Assembly (NCBI GenBank): GCA_003144015.1
Contig: QFWS01000005.1
Location: 173,703 to 237,702, forward strand
Direction: 5' to 3'
DNA length: 64,000 nucleotides
Source of the DNA: Flavobacteriaceae bacterium LYZ1037
GTDB lineage: Bacteria > Bacteroidota > Bacteroidia > Flavobacteriales > Flavobacteriaceae
Shown: piece by piece, positions 1 through 8,552 of the stretch
Numbering within the stretch: the stretch's first letter is position 1
Layout: every line of letters starts with the position of its first letter
The notes under the pieces: model-generated
Seen by the model: the letters and a program-made list of their open reading frames with translations, nothing else
The model's database searches: none
Told to the model about the DNA's origin: nothing
Position numbers and translations under genes: made by a program

Positions 1-1
1 A

Positions 2-568
2 CTTAAACTCTTTGGAAAAGTAGATCTTTTAATTAACAATGGTGGTATTAGTCAGCGCTCTCCAATAATAGAAACATCAATTGAAGTTGATAAAAAATTG
101 ATGGATATTGATTATTTAGGAACTGTAGCTTTAAGTAAAGCTCTTTTGCCACATTTTGTTTCCAACCAATCTGGTTATTATGTTGTTGTATCCAGTCTTA
201 TGGGGAAATTTAGTTCTCCACTACGTTCTGCTTATTGTGGTGCTAAACATGCCTTACATGGCTTTTTTGATGCTTTACGGTTAGAGCATGATAATGATAA
301 TATTAAAGTAACCCTGATTTGCCCAGGATTTGTAAATACGGATGTTGCTAGAAATGCTTTAACTGCAAATGGCAGCAAACAAGGTTATCAAGATGAAATG
401 ACTGAAAACGGTTTACACGTTGATGTTTTTGTTAAGCGTATGCTGAAAGCAATTCAAAAAGAAAAGTACGAAGCTTATATTGGTAAATTTGAAAAATTTG
501 GTGTTTATGTCAAACGATTTTTCCCAAAACTACTTCATAAATTAGTATTAAAAAGCAAGGTTAATTAA
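2..568 (+). CDS. SDR family NAD(P)-dependent oxidoreductase (5' end outside window)
   Basis: C-terminal 188 residues of a short-chain dehydrogenase/reductase; the reading frame is open to the left edge, so the Rossmann glycine motif lies outside. Visible are the NNGG variant of the NNAG motif (about residue 12 of the visible part), the catalytic serine in VSSLMG and the YCGAKHA form of the YxxxK active site, followed by the usual CPGFVNTD segment. These residues suggest an active NAD(P)-dependent dehydrogenase; the substrate cannot be read. The TTG at 98 is internal, not a start. It converges on and overlaps the SRPBCC gene by 8 bp. Confidence 0.9.
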   Translation, partial: LKLFGKVDLLINNGGISQRSPIIETSIEVDKKLMDIDYLGTVALSKALLPHFVSNQSGYYVVVSSLMGKFSSPLRSAYCGAKHALHGFFDALRLEHDNDNIKVTLICPGFVNTDVARNALTANGSKQGYQDEMTENGLHVDVFVKRMLKAIQKEKYEAYIGKFEKFGVYVKRFFPKLLHKLVLKSKVN

Positions 569-1016
569 CCTTGTTCTGTTCTGCGAAATTTTTAAAATTC
601 ACCAACCACTTATCCACTTGTTTTTTAAACATTCCAGGAAAAAGTAATGCCAACGCTTTTGGAACAAAACCTCTAAATGCTGTATAATGAATTTCTGAAA
701 TATATTTAGTTGTAAAATTATCAATAGCTACAAATTGACAAAGCATGGTATTATCCATATGTTTATGGTGATAGCTTGCAAAAAAAGAGTCAGGTAAGTT
801 GTTATCAATAATAGTTTCCGTTAATTCCATGTCATCTTTTCCCATTTTCATCTTAAAAAGCAGTTTAGAAACTGCTCCATTTTCACCTTCAAGACCTTTA
901 ATAAGCTCTTTACTAATAAACCCTTCTTGATACTCCGTTAAATGCTCTGGATTCGCAAACAGTCTAGATACTTCAATTTTAGGTAGATTAATATCTATGG
1001 AACAGGTAAACTTCAT
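561..1016 (-). CDS. SRPBCC-fold (START/polyketide cyclase-like) protein
   Basis: A 151-residue soluble protein resembling the SRPBCC ligand-binding superfamily: N-terminal beta strand MKFTCSIDINLPK, a short helix with FANPEHLTEYQEG, alternating strands, and a long C-terminal helix after FRGFVPKALALLFP. Members bind hydrophobic ligands or act as cyclases; no ligand can be assigned. It starts 9 nt after the upstream UPF0173 hydrolase gene stops, so the two are probably one transcript. Length fits a single-domain member of the superfamily. Confidence 0.7.
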   Translation of the reverse strand: MKFTCSIDINLPKIEVSRLFANPEHLTEYQEGFISKELIKGLEGENGAVSKLLFKMKMGKDDMELTETIIDNNLPDSFFASYHHKHMDNTMLCQFVAIDNFTTKYISEIHYTAFRGFVPKALALLFPGMFKKQVDKWLVNFKNFAEQNKVN

Positions 1017-1025
1017 ATTTATTAT

Positions 1026-1703
1026 TTAAAGCTCAATACTTTCTCCTATCTCTAATAGCATCAAATCTTTATTTTTATCGAAGAATTTTCTTTTGGCTTC
1101 TTCATGATCAATTTCAATATAACCAAAAGTATCAAAGTGATAACCTAAAATTTTATCACATTGCACAAAATCGCTTGCCAGAATCGCATCATCAATTCCC
1201 ATAGTAAAGTTATCACCTATTGGCAAAATAGCAAGATCTAATTTAATTTGAAGTGGTATGAGTTTCATATCCATAGTCAGTGCTGTATCTCCAGCAATGT
1301 AAATATTTTTACGTTCGCCTTCAATAACAAAACCACCTGGTTGTCCACCATAACTCCCATCAGGAAATGAAGAGGTATGAATAGCGTTTACATATTTTAC
1401 ATTTCCAAATTCAAAATCCCAGCTTCCACCATGATTCATTGGGTGTCCTTCAAAACCTTTATTCTGAAAATGCGATACAATTTCATAATTAGAAACAATA
1501 ACGGCATCTGTACGTTTGGCTATAATTTCAACATCTAAAATATGATCTTGATGCGCATGAGTTAATAAAATATAATCAGCTTTTAAAGTATTTAAATCAA
1601 TATGTGAAGCTTTTTCATTTGCAGAAATAAAAGGGTCTACCAGAATATGAACATCGTTCACTTCAATTCCTATACTTGCATGACCATAAAATGTAATTTT
1701 CAT
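1026..1703 (-). CDS. UPF0173 metal-dependent hydrolase (metallo-beta-lactamase fold)
   Basis: A 225-residue MBL-fold hydrolase. It opens with MKITFYGHASIGIE, the usual beginning of the UPF0173 family, and carries the HxHxDH metal motif as THAHQDH about residue 50, then GGQPGGFVI and the IAGDT aspartate ligand, and a late histidine in GYHFDTFG. The frame stays open to an ATG at 1784, but that start would lie inside a strong terminator (1736-1774) and would add 27 residues with no match to the family, so ATG at 1703 is chosen. The substrate is unknown. It lies downstream of menA but beyond the terminator. Confidence 0.88.
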   Translation of the reverse strand: MKITFYGHASIGIEVNDVHILVDPFISANEKASHIDLNTLKADYILLTHAHQDHILDVEIIAKRTDAVIVSNYEIVSHFQNKGFEGHPMNHGGSWDFEFGNVKYVNAIHTSSFPDGSYGGQPGGFVIEGERKNIYIAGDTALTMDMKLIPLQIKLDLAILPIGDNFTMGIDDAILASDFVQCDKILGYHFDTFGYIEIDHEEAKRKFFDKNKDLMLLEIGESIEL

Positions 1704-1735
1704 TTTTGAGTGTTTTTTAAAACTTGAAAATACAA

Positions 1736-1774
1736 AAAAACTCAAACAAATTATATTAATCTGTTTGAGTTTTT
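1736..1774 (-). terminator. Rho-independent terminator of menB-menA
   Basis: Inverted repeat of 13 bp (1736-1748 with 1762-1774; GC-containing core CTCAAACA/TGTTTGAG flanked by A5/T5) around a 13-nt loop. On the minus strand the hairpin runs into a T tract. It separates menA from the UPF0173 gene and so argues that these are different transcripts. Confidence 0.85.
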
Positions 1775-1895
1775 CAATCCCCAAATATGAAGTATTATTT
1801 ACACTTCACTTATTGATAATAACCTACCAACAATTAAATATAAGACTTATTTATTTGAAAAACAAGTGTTTATGTGTTTTATTTTAATAAGAACA

Positions 1896-2801
1896 TTACA
1901 ATAAATGACCTATTGCTAACAAAATACTCAGGAAAAAAGTAGTTAATGCCAGTTTTTTAAGTTCAGAATCTAACAACCTTGGTTCCTTGTTTTTATAGAC
2001 CGTAACAAGGTGAATTATTAACGGAATATAGGTAACAAAATAAATAAGGTTGAAAATAGATGTATAATATAGAATACCATATAAAAGAGACACTATAATG
2101 GCAGAAATGATTAAAAAATAATGATAGATTTTACCTTTTTTATAGCCCATTTTAACTACAAGCGTATTTTTATTGGCTTTTTTATCTGAATCAACATCTC
2201 TTAGGTTATTCAAATTTAAAACTGCGACACTCAATAAACCTATTGTACATGCGGGTAAAATGGTAATATGATCGAACTGTCTTGAAAACAACACATAACC
2301 ACCTATGACACTCACTAAACCAAAAAAAACAAAAACAAATATATCTCCAAGCCCTTTATAACCGTAAGCATTGCTTCCTATTGTATATTTAATGGCTGCA
2401 TAAATAGATAATAAACCCAAACCAAAAAACAACATGGCTAATAAAAAATGGTTTATTCCAAATGCAGCTAATATTAAAAAGAAAGCTAGTCCAATAGATA
2501 TTAGAATATTTATTTTTATAGCTTCAAACATGCTATTGGCTGTTATTTTCCCACTTTGCAACGCACGTTCTGGACCAATTCTATCTATATTATCTGTTCC
2601 TTTAACGCCATCTCCGTAATCGTTTGCAATATTTGAGAGTATCTGTAAACTCAATGTAGTTAGAATGGCTAAAACCAATACTACCCAATCGAAAAAACCA
2701 TTGTATTCGGCTAGACTTCCCGCTACAATAATTCCAGAAACAGATAATGGAAGCGTTCTTAATCTAAAGGCAGATATCCACGTTTTAATATTTTCTAACA
2801 T
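1896..2801 (-). CDS. menA: 1,4-dihydroxy-2-naphthoate polyprenyltransferase (MenA)
   Basis: Integral membrane prenyltransferase of the UbiA superfamily, 301 residues and about eight or nine hydrophobic segments. It joins the polyprenyl chain to 1,4-dihydroxy-2-naphthoate to give demethylmenaquinone. Both aspartate-rich motifs are present: NIANDYGDGVKG near residue 60, followed by the MenA-typical RIGPERALQSGKI, and NLRDVDSDKKANKNTL near residue 200. The gene begins 22 nt after menB ends, on the same strand, so they are likely cotranscribed. Length is normal for the family. Confidence 0.95.
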   Translation of the reverse strand: MLENIKTWISAFRLRTLPLSVSGIIVAGSLAEYNGFFDWVVLVLAILTTLSLQILSNIANDYGDGVKGTDNIDRIGPERALQSGKITANSMFEAIKINILISIGLAFFLILAAFGINHFLLAMLFFGLGLLSIYAAIKYTIGSNAYGYKGLGDIFVFVFFGLVSVIGGYVLFSRQFDHITILPACTIGLLSVAVLNLNNLRDVDSDKKANKNTLVVKMGYKKGKIYHYFLIISAIIVSLLYGILYYTSIFNLIYFVTYIPLIIHLVTVYKNKEPRLLDSELKKLALTTFFLSILLAIGHLL

Positions 2802-2823
2802 AAATAAGTTTTTATTCTATAGA

Positions 2824-3663
2824 TTATGGGATCCATTTTTTAGGGAAATTTGGCTTTCTTTTTTCAAGAAAAGCATCACGACCTTCTTTAGCCTCGTCTG
2901 TCATATACGCTAAACGAGTTGCTTCTCCAGCAAATACTTGCTGTCCTACCATGCCATCGTCTGTTAAATTCATTGCAAATTTAAGCATCTTTATGGATGT
3001 AGGTGATTTTGCCAAAATTTCCTGAGCCCATTCATAAGCTGTATCTTCTAAGGCTCCATGAGGAATAACAGCATTTACCATGCCCATATCATAAGCTTCT
3101 TGAGCAGAATAATTTCTTCCTAAGAAAAAGATTTCTCGTGCTTTTTTTTGTCCAACCATTTTAGCTAAATAAGCCGATCCATAACCACCATCGAAACTAG
3201 TGACGTCTGCATCTGTTTGCTTAAAAATAGCATGTTCTTTACTGGCTAGAGTTAAATCGCAAACCACATGTAAACTATGTCCTCCACCAACAGCCCAACC
3301 CGGAACTACAGCAATAACGGCCTTTGGCATAAACCTAATAAGGCGTTGTACTTCAAGAATATTTAATCTGTGATATCCATCGTCTCCAACATAGCCTTGA
3401 TGACCTCTAGCTTGTTGGTCTCCTCCAGAACAAAATGAATAAACACCATCTTTAGTTGAAGGACCTTCGGCAGATAATAGAACCACTCCAATGTTTACGT
3501 CTTCTCCAGCATCATAAAAAGCATCGTATAGTTCTTTGGTAGTTTTTGGTCTAAACGCATTTCTAACATTTGGTCTATTAAAGGCTATTCTTGCAACACC
3601 ATTACATTTCTTATAGGTTATGTCTTCGTATTCTTTAGCTGTTTTCCAGTTAATATCACTCAT
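2824..3663 (-). CDS. menB: 1,4-dihydroxy-2-naphthoyl-CoA synthase (MenB)
   Basis: Crotonase-fold enzyme of 279 residues that closes the ring of o-succinylbenzoyl-CoA in menaquinone synthesis. Diagnostic stretches are FNRPNVRNAFRPKT, the oxyanion-hole region CSGGDQQARG, VVPGWAVGGGHSLHVVCDL, and the TDADVTSFDGGYGSAYLAK segment that distinguishes MenB from other enoyl-CoA hydratases. The C-terminus FPKKWIP is the usual MenB ending. An ATG 57 nt further upstream is in frame, but MSDINWKTAKEYEDI matches family starts, so 3663 is used. It lies upstream of menA in one transcript. Confidence 0.96.
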   Translation of the reverse strand: MSDINWKTAKEYEDITYKKCNGVARIAFNRPNVRNAFRPKTTKELYDAFYDAGEDVNIGVVLLSAEGPSTKDGVYSFCSGGDQQARGHQGYVGDDGYHRLNILEVQRLIRFMPKAVIAVVPGWAVGGGHSLHVVCDLTLASKEHAIFKQTDADVTSFDGGYGSAYLAKMVGQKKAREIFFLGRNYSAQEAYDMGMVNAVIPHGALEDTAYEWAQEILAKSPTSIKMLKFAMNLTDDGMVGQQVFAGEATRLAYMTDEAKEGRDAFLEKRKPNFPKKWIP

Positions 3664-3838
3664 AGTCTTGTAAAATTTACTGTGTAAAAATACATAATTA
3701 CAGCAAATATTAAAGTGCATCGTTGCTTTTATACTTTAAAAATTTTAACTTAGTTTGTAACCTGCATATACTTAAAGTCCAAAAATTGCATTAGCACATT
3801 TAATTATTGCGTATTTTATTATTAAACCAAAGCTGTTT

Positions 3839-4273
3839 ATGTCAAAACCTGTTCTCGAATCTTATTTATCTACTCAGATTCTAAAAACCTATAATTTTAA
3901 AATAGGTGACTTTTATTTTTTTGAGAATTTTATTGTGGTTGAATATGCAGAAAACATTGTTGTTTCCATGGATGTTTTACAAACTATAAAAAAAATTGTT
4001 ATGCAACACTTTCCAAATAACAAACCATTTGGAATAATTGTAAATAAAATTCACCCATTTAATACCGTTCCAACAGACGCCATGAAACTAGAAAAAGAAG
4101 CTCCAAATTTAGTGGTTACGGCTGTTGTAAGTGAAGACTTTACTCAGACGGTCAATTTTGACCTAGAAAATCATTTTTTTAAACAAATTAACCGTCGTTT
4201 ATTCTCTAATCTAGAAGAAGCTGAGAAATGGGTTAACGAGAAAATTGAAACTAAAAAAGGTTCATTAAATTAA
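3839..4273 (+). CDS. Hypothetical protein, STAS/SpoIIAA-like fold suspected
   Basis: A 144-residue soluble protein without signal peptide or membrane helices. The alternation of short strands and helices (FENFIVVEYAENIVVSMDVLQTIKKIV, then KPFGIIVNKIHPFNTVP) and a final EEAEKWVNEKI helix resemble SpoIIAA-like STAS/SEC14 domains found in many flavobacterial short proteins, but I have no residue-level proof. It is the only rightward gene inside the menaquinone region, is divergent from menB (175 bp gap) and overlaps the end of cvfB by 9 bp. Confidence 0.6.
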   Translation: MSKPVLESYLSTQILKTYNFKIGDFYFFENFIVVEYAENIVVSMDVLQTIKKIVMQHFPNNKPFGIIVNKIHPFNTVPTDAMKLEKEAPNLVVTAVVSEDFTQTVNFDLENHFFKQINRRLFSNLEEAEKWVNEKIETKKGSLN

Positions 4274-5095
4274 ATAAATTCCGTCTTCTTTAATATCTAT
4301 AAGTTTCTGCTTATATAAAGACCCTACAGCTTTTTTAAAGCTTTTTTTACTCATTTTAAGTAATAACTTAATGGTTTCAGGATCAGATTTATCTGTTAAG
4401 TTCAGATAGCCACTATTATCACGAAGTTCTATCATAATAGCATCTGCATTTGGTTCGATATTTCTATAACCTATTTGTCCAAGAACAACATCAATTTTAT
4501 TATCAGGTCTAATTTTCTTAATGTATCCTTTTAATCGATCTCCAACGCTTAAATCCTGAAAGATATCGTCATTAAAAATAAGTCCTAAATGCTTTTTATT
4601 AATAATAACATTCATGCCAATATCTGAAGGATGAGAGACAATTAAATCGACTTCTTCAAACTCTTTTACAGTGAGTTTCTTATTGTCTAAAAACTGGTTT
4701 GTTTTACTTGAAGCAACCAATCTATCACTTTTTTCGTCTAAAAAACAATAAACAAAATACCAGCCTCCTGCTTTCATTTTAAAAGCTTGTTCTCTAAATG
4801 GGCAGAATAATTCTTTAACCATTCCCCAATCTAGAAAGGCACCATGATCTGTAACTGCATTACATCTTAAAAGTGCAAAATCGCCATTCTTAATATATGG
4901 TTTATCTGTAACTGCAACTAAACGTTCTTCATTGTCTAAATAAACAAATACTTCTATTTTTTCCCAAATTGTAAAAGTTTCAGGAACGTATCTGTTTGGC
5001 AATAACACTTCATTTCCTTCATCATCTGCTAAATATAGTCCTTGTTCCGATTCCCGAAGTATTTCTAAGGTATTGTATTCTCCTAAATGTATCAT
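4265..5095 (-). CDS. cvfB: CvfB family S1-like RNA-binding protein
   Basis: A 276-residue protein of the CvfB/YitL family: three tandem S1-like OB domains followed by a winged-helix domain. Recognisable pieces are LPNRYVP in the first, DHGAFLDWGM followed by KELFCPFREQ in the second, KKHLGLIFNDDIFQDLSVGDRLKGYIKKIRPDNKIDV split across the third, and the C-terminal FKKAVGSLYKQKLIDIKEDGIYLI winged helix (shown here only as a description of order). The family binds RNA; its cellular role is poorly known outside firmicutes. It is the last gene of the menI-menF-menD-cvfB operon, 58 bp after menD. Confidence 0.85.
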   Translation of the reverse strand: MIHLGEYNTLEILRESEQGLYLADDEGNEVLLPNRYVPETFTIWEKIEVFVYLDNEERLVAVTDKPYIKNGDFALLRCNAVTDHGAFLDWGMVKELFCPFREQAFKMKAGGWYFVYCFLDEKSDRLVASSKTNQFLDNKKLTVKEFEEVDLIVSHPSDIGMNVIINKKHLGLIFNDDIFQDLSVGDRLKGYIKKIRPDNKIDVVLGQIGYRNIEPNADAIMIELRDNSGYLNLTDKSDPETIKLLLKMSKKSFKKAVGSLYKQKLIDIKEDGIYLI

Positions 5096-5099
5096 GCTG

Positions 5100-5107
5100 C
5101 AAAGGTA
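5100..5107 (-). promoter_or_regulatory. Possible -7 box upstream of cvfB
   Basis: TACCTTTG, followed by C, matches the Bacteroidota -7 consensus TAnnTTTG. It ends only 4 nt before the cvfB ATG, so a transcript starting here would be leaderless or nearly so. No TTG lies 19 nt upstream. Could be chance in A/T-rich DNA. Confidence 0.35.
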
Positions 5108-5153
5108 GTAATATTAGGTTTGAGAAGTAAAAAATTAAATAATAGATTTTGAT

Positions 5154-6914
5154 TTACTTTATAAATTTAAAATAATCTAAAAGCACCTGATCGTTAATTG
5201 TTCGAGGCGTAAAAATTTCTAACAATTTTGGCTGATTAGTTTCAGTGAAAAAAGTCTTCAACTGCGTTTTTAATTGCTTTTCATTTATAGCAGTTGCATA
5301 ATCGAAATCATACATTTTACATAAATGTTTTGCAGTTAAGTCATGAGTAGTTTCAAAAAAAGTTTCGAATTTCTTAGAATTTTTATCTCCGGGAAGTATT
5401 CTAAAAATTCCACCTCCTTGATTATTTACAAGAATAATTCTAAAATTATTAGGAATAAAATTGTTCCACAAAGCATTACTATCGTAAAAAAAGCTTAGAT
5501 CTCCTGTAATTAAAGTGGTCTGTTCTTTTCTGGCTTTGGCACAACCAATAGCAGTACTTGTGCTTCCATCGATACCACTTGTACCACGATTACAAAAAAC
5601 CTGAATGGATTTCTTTAAATCGAAAAGTTGCGCATATCTTACTGCAGAACTATTCCCTAATTGTAAAATACTTTGTTCTGGTATGGCTTTTAAAACCGCA
5701 TCGAAAACTTTGAAATCGGAATACGGTATGTCGTTTAAATACGTTAGTTGTTTATTTTCTCTATGAGATTTAACATCGTTCCAAAACGGCTTATAATCGC
5801 TTTTAACGAAATGTGTTAATCTTGGTAACAAGGCATTAAAGAACTGATTTGGTGTTGCTTCTATATGTTTATCTAAACAAAAAAAGGTGTCGTTCGCATG
5901 TTTTTTATCAATATGCCAATGATGCTTTGGTTGAAATTTTCTTAAAAACCCTTTTATTTTTTTAGAAACTATTAACCCTCCAAAAGTAACTAATACATCT
6001 GGTTGTAATTGTTTAAACTCTTCTTCGGTTAAAGGTGCTATAATTTTATCGATGCTATTAAAAAACTGTTTATTATGAACATTTGAAGTTGTTTCTGTAA
6101 ACACAATAACACTATTGTCTTTAGACAAATCATCTAAAATTTGCTGCTCGATTTTATTTGGTTGATTGGCACCGATTAAAATCATTTTTTTTGAATAGCT
6201 ATTCCAATCGTCATAACATTCCTGTATAAAGAAATCGTCAATTTTCTTCTTTCTTACTTCTACATCAATAACTTTAGGTTTAACCTCTAGTTTATCTGTA
6301 GTTTCATAAAGAGGCTCTTCAAAAGGGATGTTTATATGTACTGGTCCATTACTAGATATGGCTCTGTTTAAAGCTGTATTTATTTTTGTTTCGTTTTCAT
6401 CATCTAATTCCTGTTTAACACCTAAAATACGTTCCAGTTTATTTTCAATAGATTTTATGATTGCTGGTTCTGCTTCGTTATTATTTTTAGGACCATGTTC
6501 AAAATTCAACTTTAAATTGGCAGAATTAAGAATATGGTTTTCAAACACGTTTTTTTGATTAATGGTCTGTCCATCCCCAATACCAATTAAATATTTAGGT
6601 CTATCTGCCGAGAGTACCACCAAAGGAATATCACTATAGAAAGCTTCAGCAACAGCTGGATAATAATTAAGCAATGCACTTCCTGAGGTGCAAACCAAAA
6701 CCACAGGACTTTCTAATTGTTGGGCGATTCCAAGAGCAAAAAAGCCTGCGCAACGCTCATCTACAATGCTGTAGCATGAAAAGTAAGGATCGTTTGTAAA
6801 ACCAATTGTTAATGGCGCATTTCTACTTCCAGGAGAAATAACTATGTGCTGAATATTTTTGGCTTTACACAACTGAATAACAGTTTGTGCAAGAGGGTTT
6901 TTTGGGTATAGCAT
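5154..6914 (-). CDS. menD: 2-succinyl-5-enolpyruvyl-6-hydroxy-3-cyclohexene-1-carboxylate synthase (MenD)
   Basis: Thiamine-diphosphate enzyme of 586 residues that condenses isochorismate with 2-oxoglutarate in menaquinone synthesis. The N-terminal pyrimidine-binding domain has SPGSRNAPL (28-36) and the cofactor-activating glutamate in VDERCAGFFALG (about 51-62). The C-terminal domain shows NRGTSGIDG, the GDLSFFYDSNALW diphosphate/metal region and NNQGGGIFRILPG. Length is typical. The gene follows menF by 50 bp and precedes cvfB by 58 bp on the same strand. Confidence 0.96.
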   Translation of the reverse strand: MLYPKNPLAQTVIQLCKAKNIQHIVISPGSRNAPLTIGFTNDPYFSCYSIVDERCAGFFALGIAQQLESPVVLVCTSGSALLNYYPAVAEAFYSDIPLVVLSADRPKYLIGIGDGQTINQKNVFENHILNSANLKLNFEHGPKNNNEAEPAIIKSIENKLERILGVKQELDDENETKINTALNRAISSNGPVHINIPFEEPLYETTDKLEVKPKVIDVEVRKKKIDDFFIQECYDDWNSYSKKMILIGANQPNKIEQQILDDLSKDNSVIVFTETTSNVHNKQFFNSIDKIIAPLTEEEFKQLQPDVLVTFGGLIVSKKIKGFLRKFQPKHHWHIDKKHANDTFFCLDKHIEATPNQFFNALLPRLTHFVKSDYKPFWNDVKSHRENKQLTYLNDIPYSDFKVFDAVLKAIPEQSILQLGNSSAVRYAQLFDLKKSIQVFCNRGTSGIDGSTSTAIGCAKARKEQTTLITGDLSFFYDSNALWNNFIPNNFRIILVNNQGGGIFRILPGDKNSKKFETFFETTHDLTAKHLCKMYDFDYATAINEKQLKTQLKTFFTETNQPKLLEIFTPRTINDQVLLDYFKFIK

Positions 6915-6964
6915 GTTAGATAAAATCTAGCTGTAAATGTAGTAAATAGGTTTACCAAATAAAA

Positions 6965-8086
6965 TTATTGCAAAACCTTTTTCATGACCTCAGATTTGGC
7001 GATCGTTTCTTGCCATTCGGCTTCAGGAATTGAATCTTTGGTAATCCCTCCTCCTATATAAATACTAGCTGTATTATCTGAAATTTGCATACAACGAAGA
7101 TTAACAAACAAGTTTGATTTTTTTTTTACAGAAGCATACGCATTATTCTCAACATTACGTCTGTTAGAATTTCTTATTGTTTTTTCTTGCAGATTTAATT
7201 CACCCAAAAAACCAGTATAATATTCTCTATTGTAACTTTCATGCTTTAAAATAAACTGTTTCGCTTTTTCTTTTGGCAAACCACAAACAGCTGGTGTTGG
7301 GTGAAGTGCTTCAAGCACTTCTTTAAGGTTTATTTCCTTAAAATTTACAATTCCTGAAATGACTGTTTTTAGATGAACAATGTTACCAGCCCTTACTGTT
7401 TCTGTTTCGGACTTAAAAATATTGCTAACCGAATTCTGCAAACTATTTACTATAAAATCTGTAACAAACTGTTGTTCTTCTTTTTCTTTGTTTTCCCAAA
7501 TAATATCAAGTGTGCCGTTATATTTTTGGGTTCCAGCTAAAGCCATGGTTTTAAAACGAGAGCCTTCTACTTCAATTAAAGTTTCAGGTGTTGCTCCTAA
7601 CCATAATCCAATTTTTGGATGATACCAACAATATACAAATGCAGATTGGTAATTTTGAAGTAGGCTTTTAAAAATTTCTATCGGATTTGTTTCAGAAAAT
7701 TCTACAGTTTCACATCTAGATAAAACAACTTTTTGAAATTGATTCTTTTTAATGGCATCAATCCCTTTTTGTACAAGGTTAATGTGTTGTGGTTTATCAA
7801 ATTCTAAATTTTTAAAAATAGATTGACGTGTCTCACTAACGTTATAATTTACTAAATCGCAATCAATTGATAATGAATCTTTTATTGGTATTAGAATTGC
7901 ATCATTGGAGGCATCGAATGGAGCAAAAACAAAACCTTTCTCTGTATAATCTTTAATAACATGAACAGCATCAGTGTTTTGAAGCATGGCATTAATACAT
8001 GTACTCTTCGGTTTTCTATATGCTACAAACGGTTTTTTATTATCTAATTGCTGCTGTATGGAATTGAAAAAATCTTCAGATGTCAT
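6965..8086 (-). CDS. menF: Isochorismate synthase (chorismate-binding enzyme)
   Basis: A 373-residue chorismate-utilising enzyme converting chorismate to isochorismate, the first committed step to menaquinone. Family motifs are KVVLSRCETVEF, LWLGATPETLIEVEG, MALAGTQKY, the CGLPKEKAKQFI segment, NREYYTGFLGEL and the C-terminal YIGGGITKDSIPEAEW. Its place between menI and menD identifies it as the menaquinone rather than a siderophore enzyme, though by sequence it is close to EntC as well. Its ATG overlaps the menI TAA by one base (TAATG), which indicates translational coupling. Confidence 0.93.
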   Translation of the reverse strand: MTSEDFFNSIQQQLDNKKPFVAYRKPKSTCINAMLQNTDAVHVIKDYTEKGFVFAPFDASNDAILIPIKDSLSIDCDLVNYNVSETRQSIFKNLEFDKPQHINLVQKGIDAIKKNQFQKVVLSRCETVEFSETNPIEIFKSLLQNYQSAFVYCWYHPKIGLWLGATPETLIEVEGSRFKTMALAGTQKYNGTLDIIWENKEKEEQQFVTDFIVNSLQNSVSNIFKSETETVRAGNIVHLKTVISGIVNFKEINLKEVLEALHPTPAVCGLPKEKAKQFILKHESYNREYYTGFLGELNLQEKTIRNSNRRNVENNAYASVKKKSNLFVNLRCMQISDNTASIYIGGGITKDSIPEAEWQETIAKSEVMKKVLQ

Positions 8087-8511
8087 TATTTCTTTTTTGG
8101 AAGCGAAATGGTTGATAGTTTACAAACAGACACCAAATTATCAAGGTCGTCTGTCACTCTAATATCCAATAATTGAGTTGTTCTTCCTTTGTGTAAAAAA
8201 GTAGCTTTAGCGTGAACATAACCATCTGTAACACTTTTTAAATGGTTGGCAGTTATCTCTATGCCTCTAACAAAAAAAGTATCTAAATCAGTAAATAGAT
8301 GAGATGCAAAACTACCCACGCTTTCTGCCAATGCTGCTGTAGCTCCACCATGCAACACGCCATCTGGCTGATACACTCTAGAATTTACTGGCATTCTAGC
8401 AACTAAAAAATCATCGCCAAAATCGGTAATTTCTATTTCTAACGTTTCCATTAAGGTGTTTTTACTCACTTTATTTAACTCAACTAAATGCTCTTTTTTG
8501 GATAATGACAT
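8086..8511 (-). CDS. menI: PaaI-type hotdog thioesterase, probable 1,4-dihydroxy-2-naphthoyl-CoA hydrolase
   Basis: A 141-residue single hotdog-domain protein. The HGGATAALAESVGS segment has the His54-Gly-Gly and downstream Glu63 expected of the PaaI/YbgC-like 4HBT group. Inference from context: as first gene of the menF-menD operon it probably hydrolyses DHNA-CoA, the step between MenB and MenA. Sequence alone supports only a PaaI-like thioesterase. The start is 41 bp from the divergent alpha/beta hydrolase, and the stop overlaps the menF start by one base. Confidence 0.8.
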   Translation of the reverse strand: MSLSKKEHLVELNKVSKNTLMETLEIEITDFGDDFLVARMPVNSRVYQPDGVLHGGATAALAESVGSFASHLFTDLDTFFVRGIEITANHLKSVTDGYVHAKATFLHKGRTTQLLDIRVTDDLDNLVSVCKLSTISLPKKK

Positions 8512-8552
8512 AGATTTCTTGTATTTTTAAAATCGAAATGTAAAAGTACGAA

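Noticed and set aside
1704..1784. N-terminal extension of the UPF0173 hydrolase
   Set aside because: It would place the start codon inside a strong terminator hairpin, and the added residues do not resemble the family.
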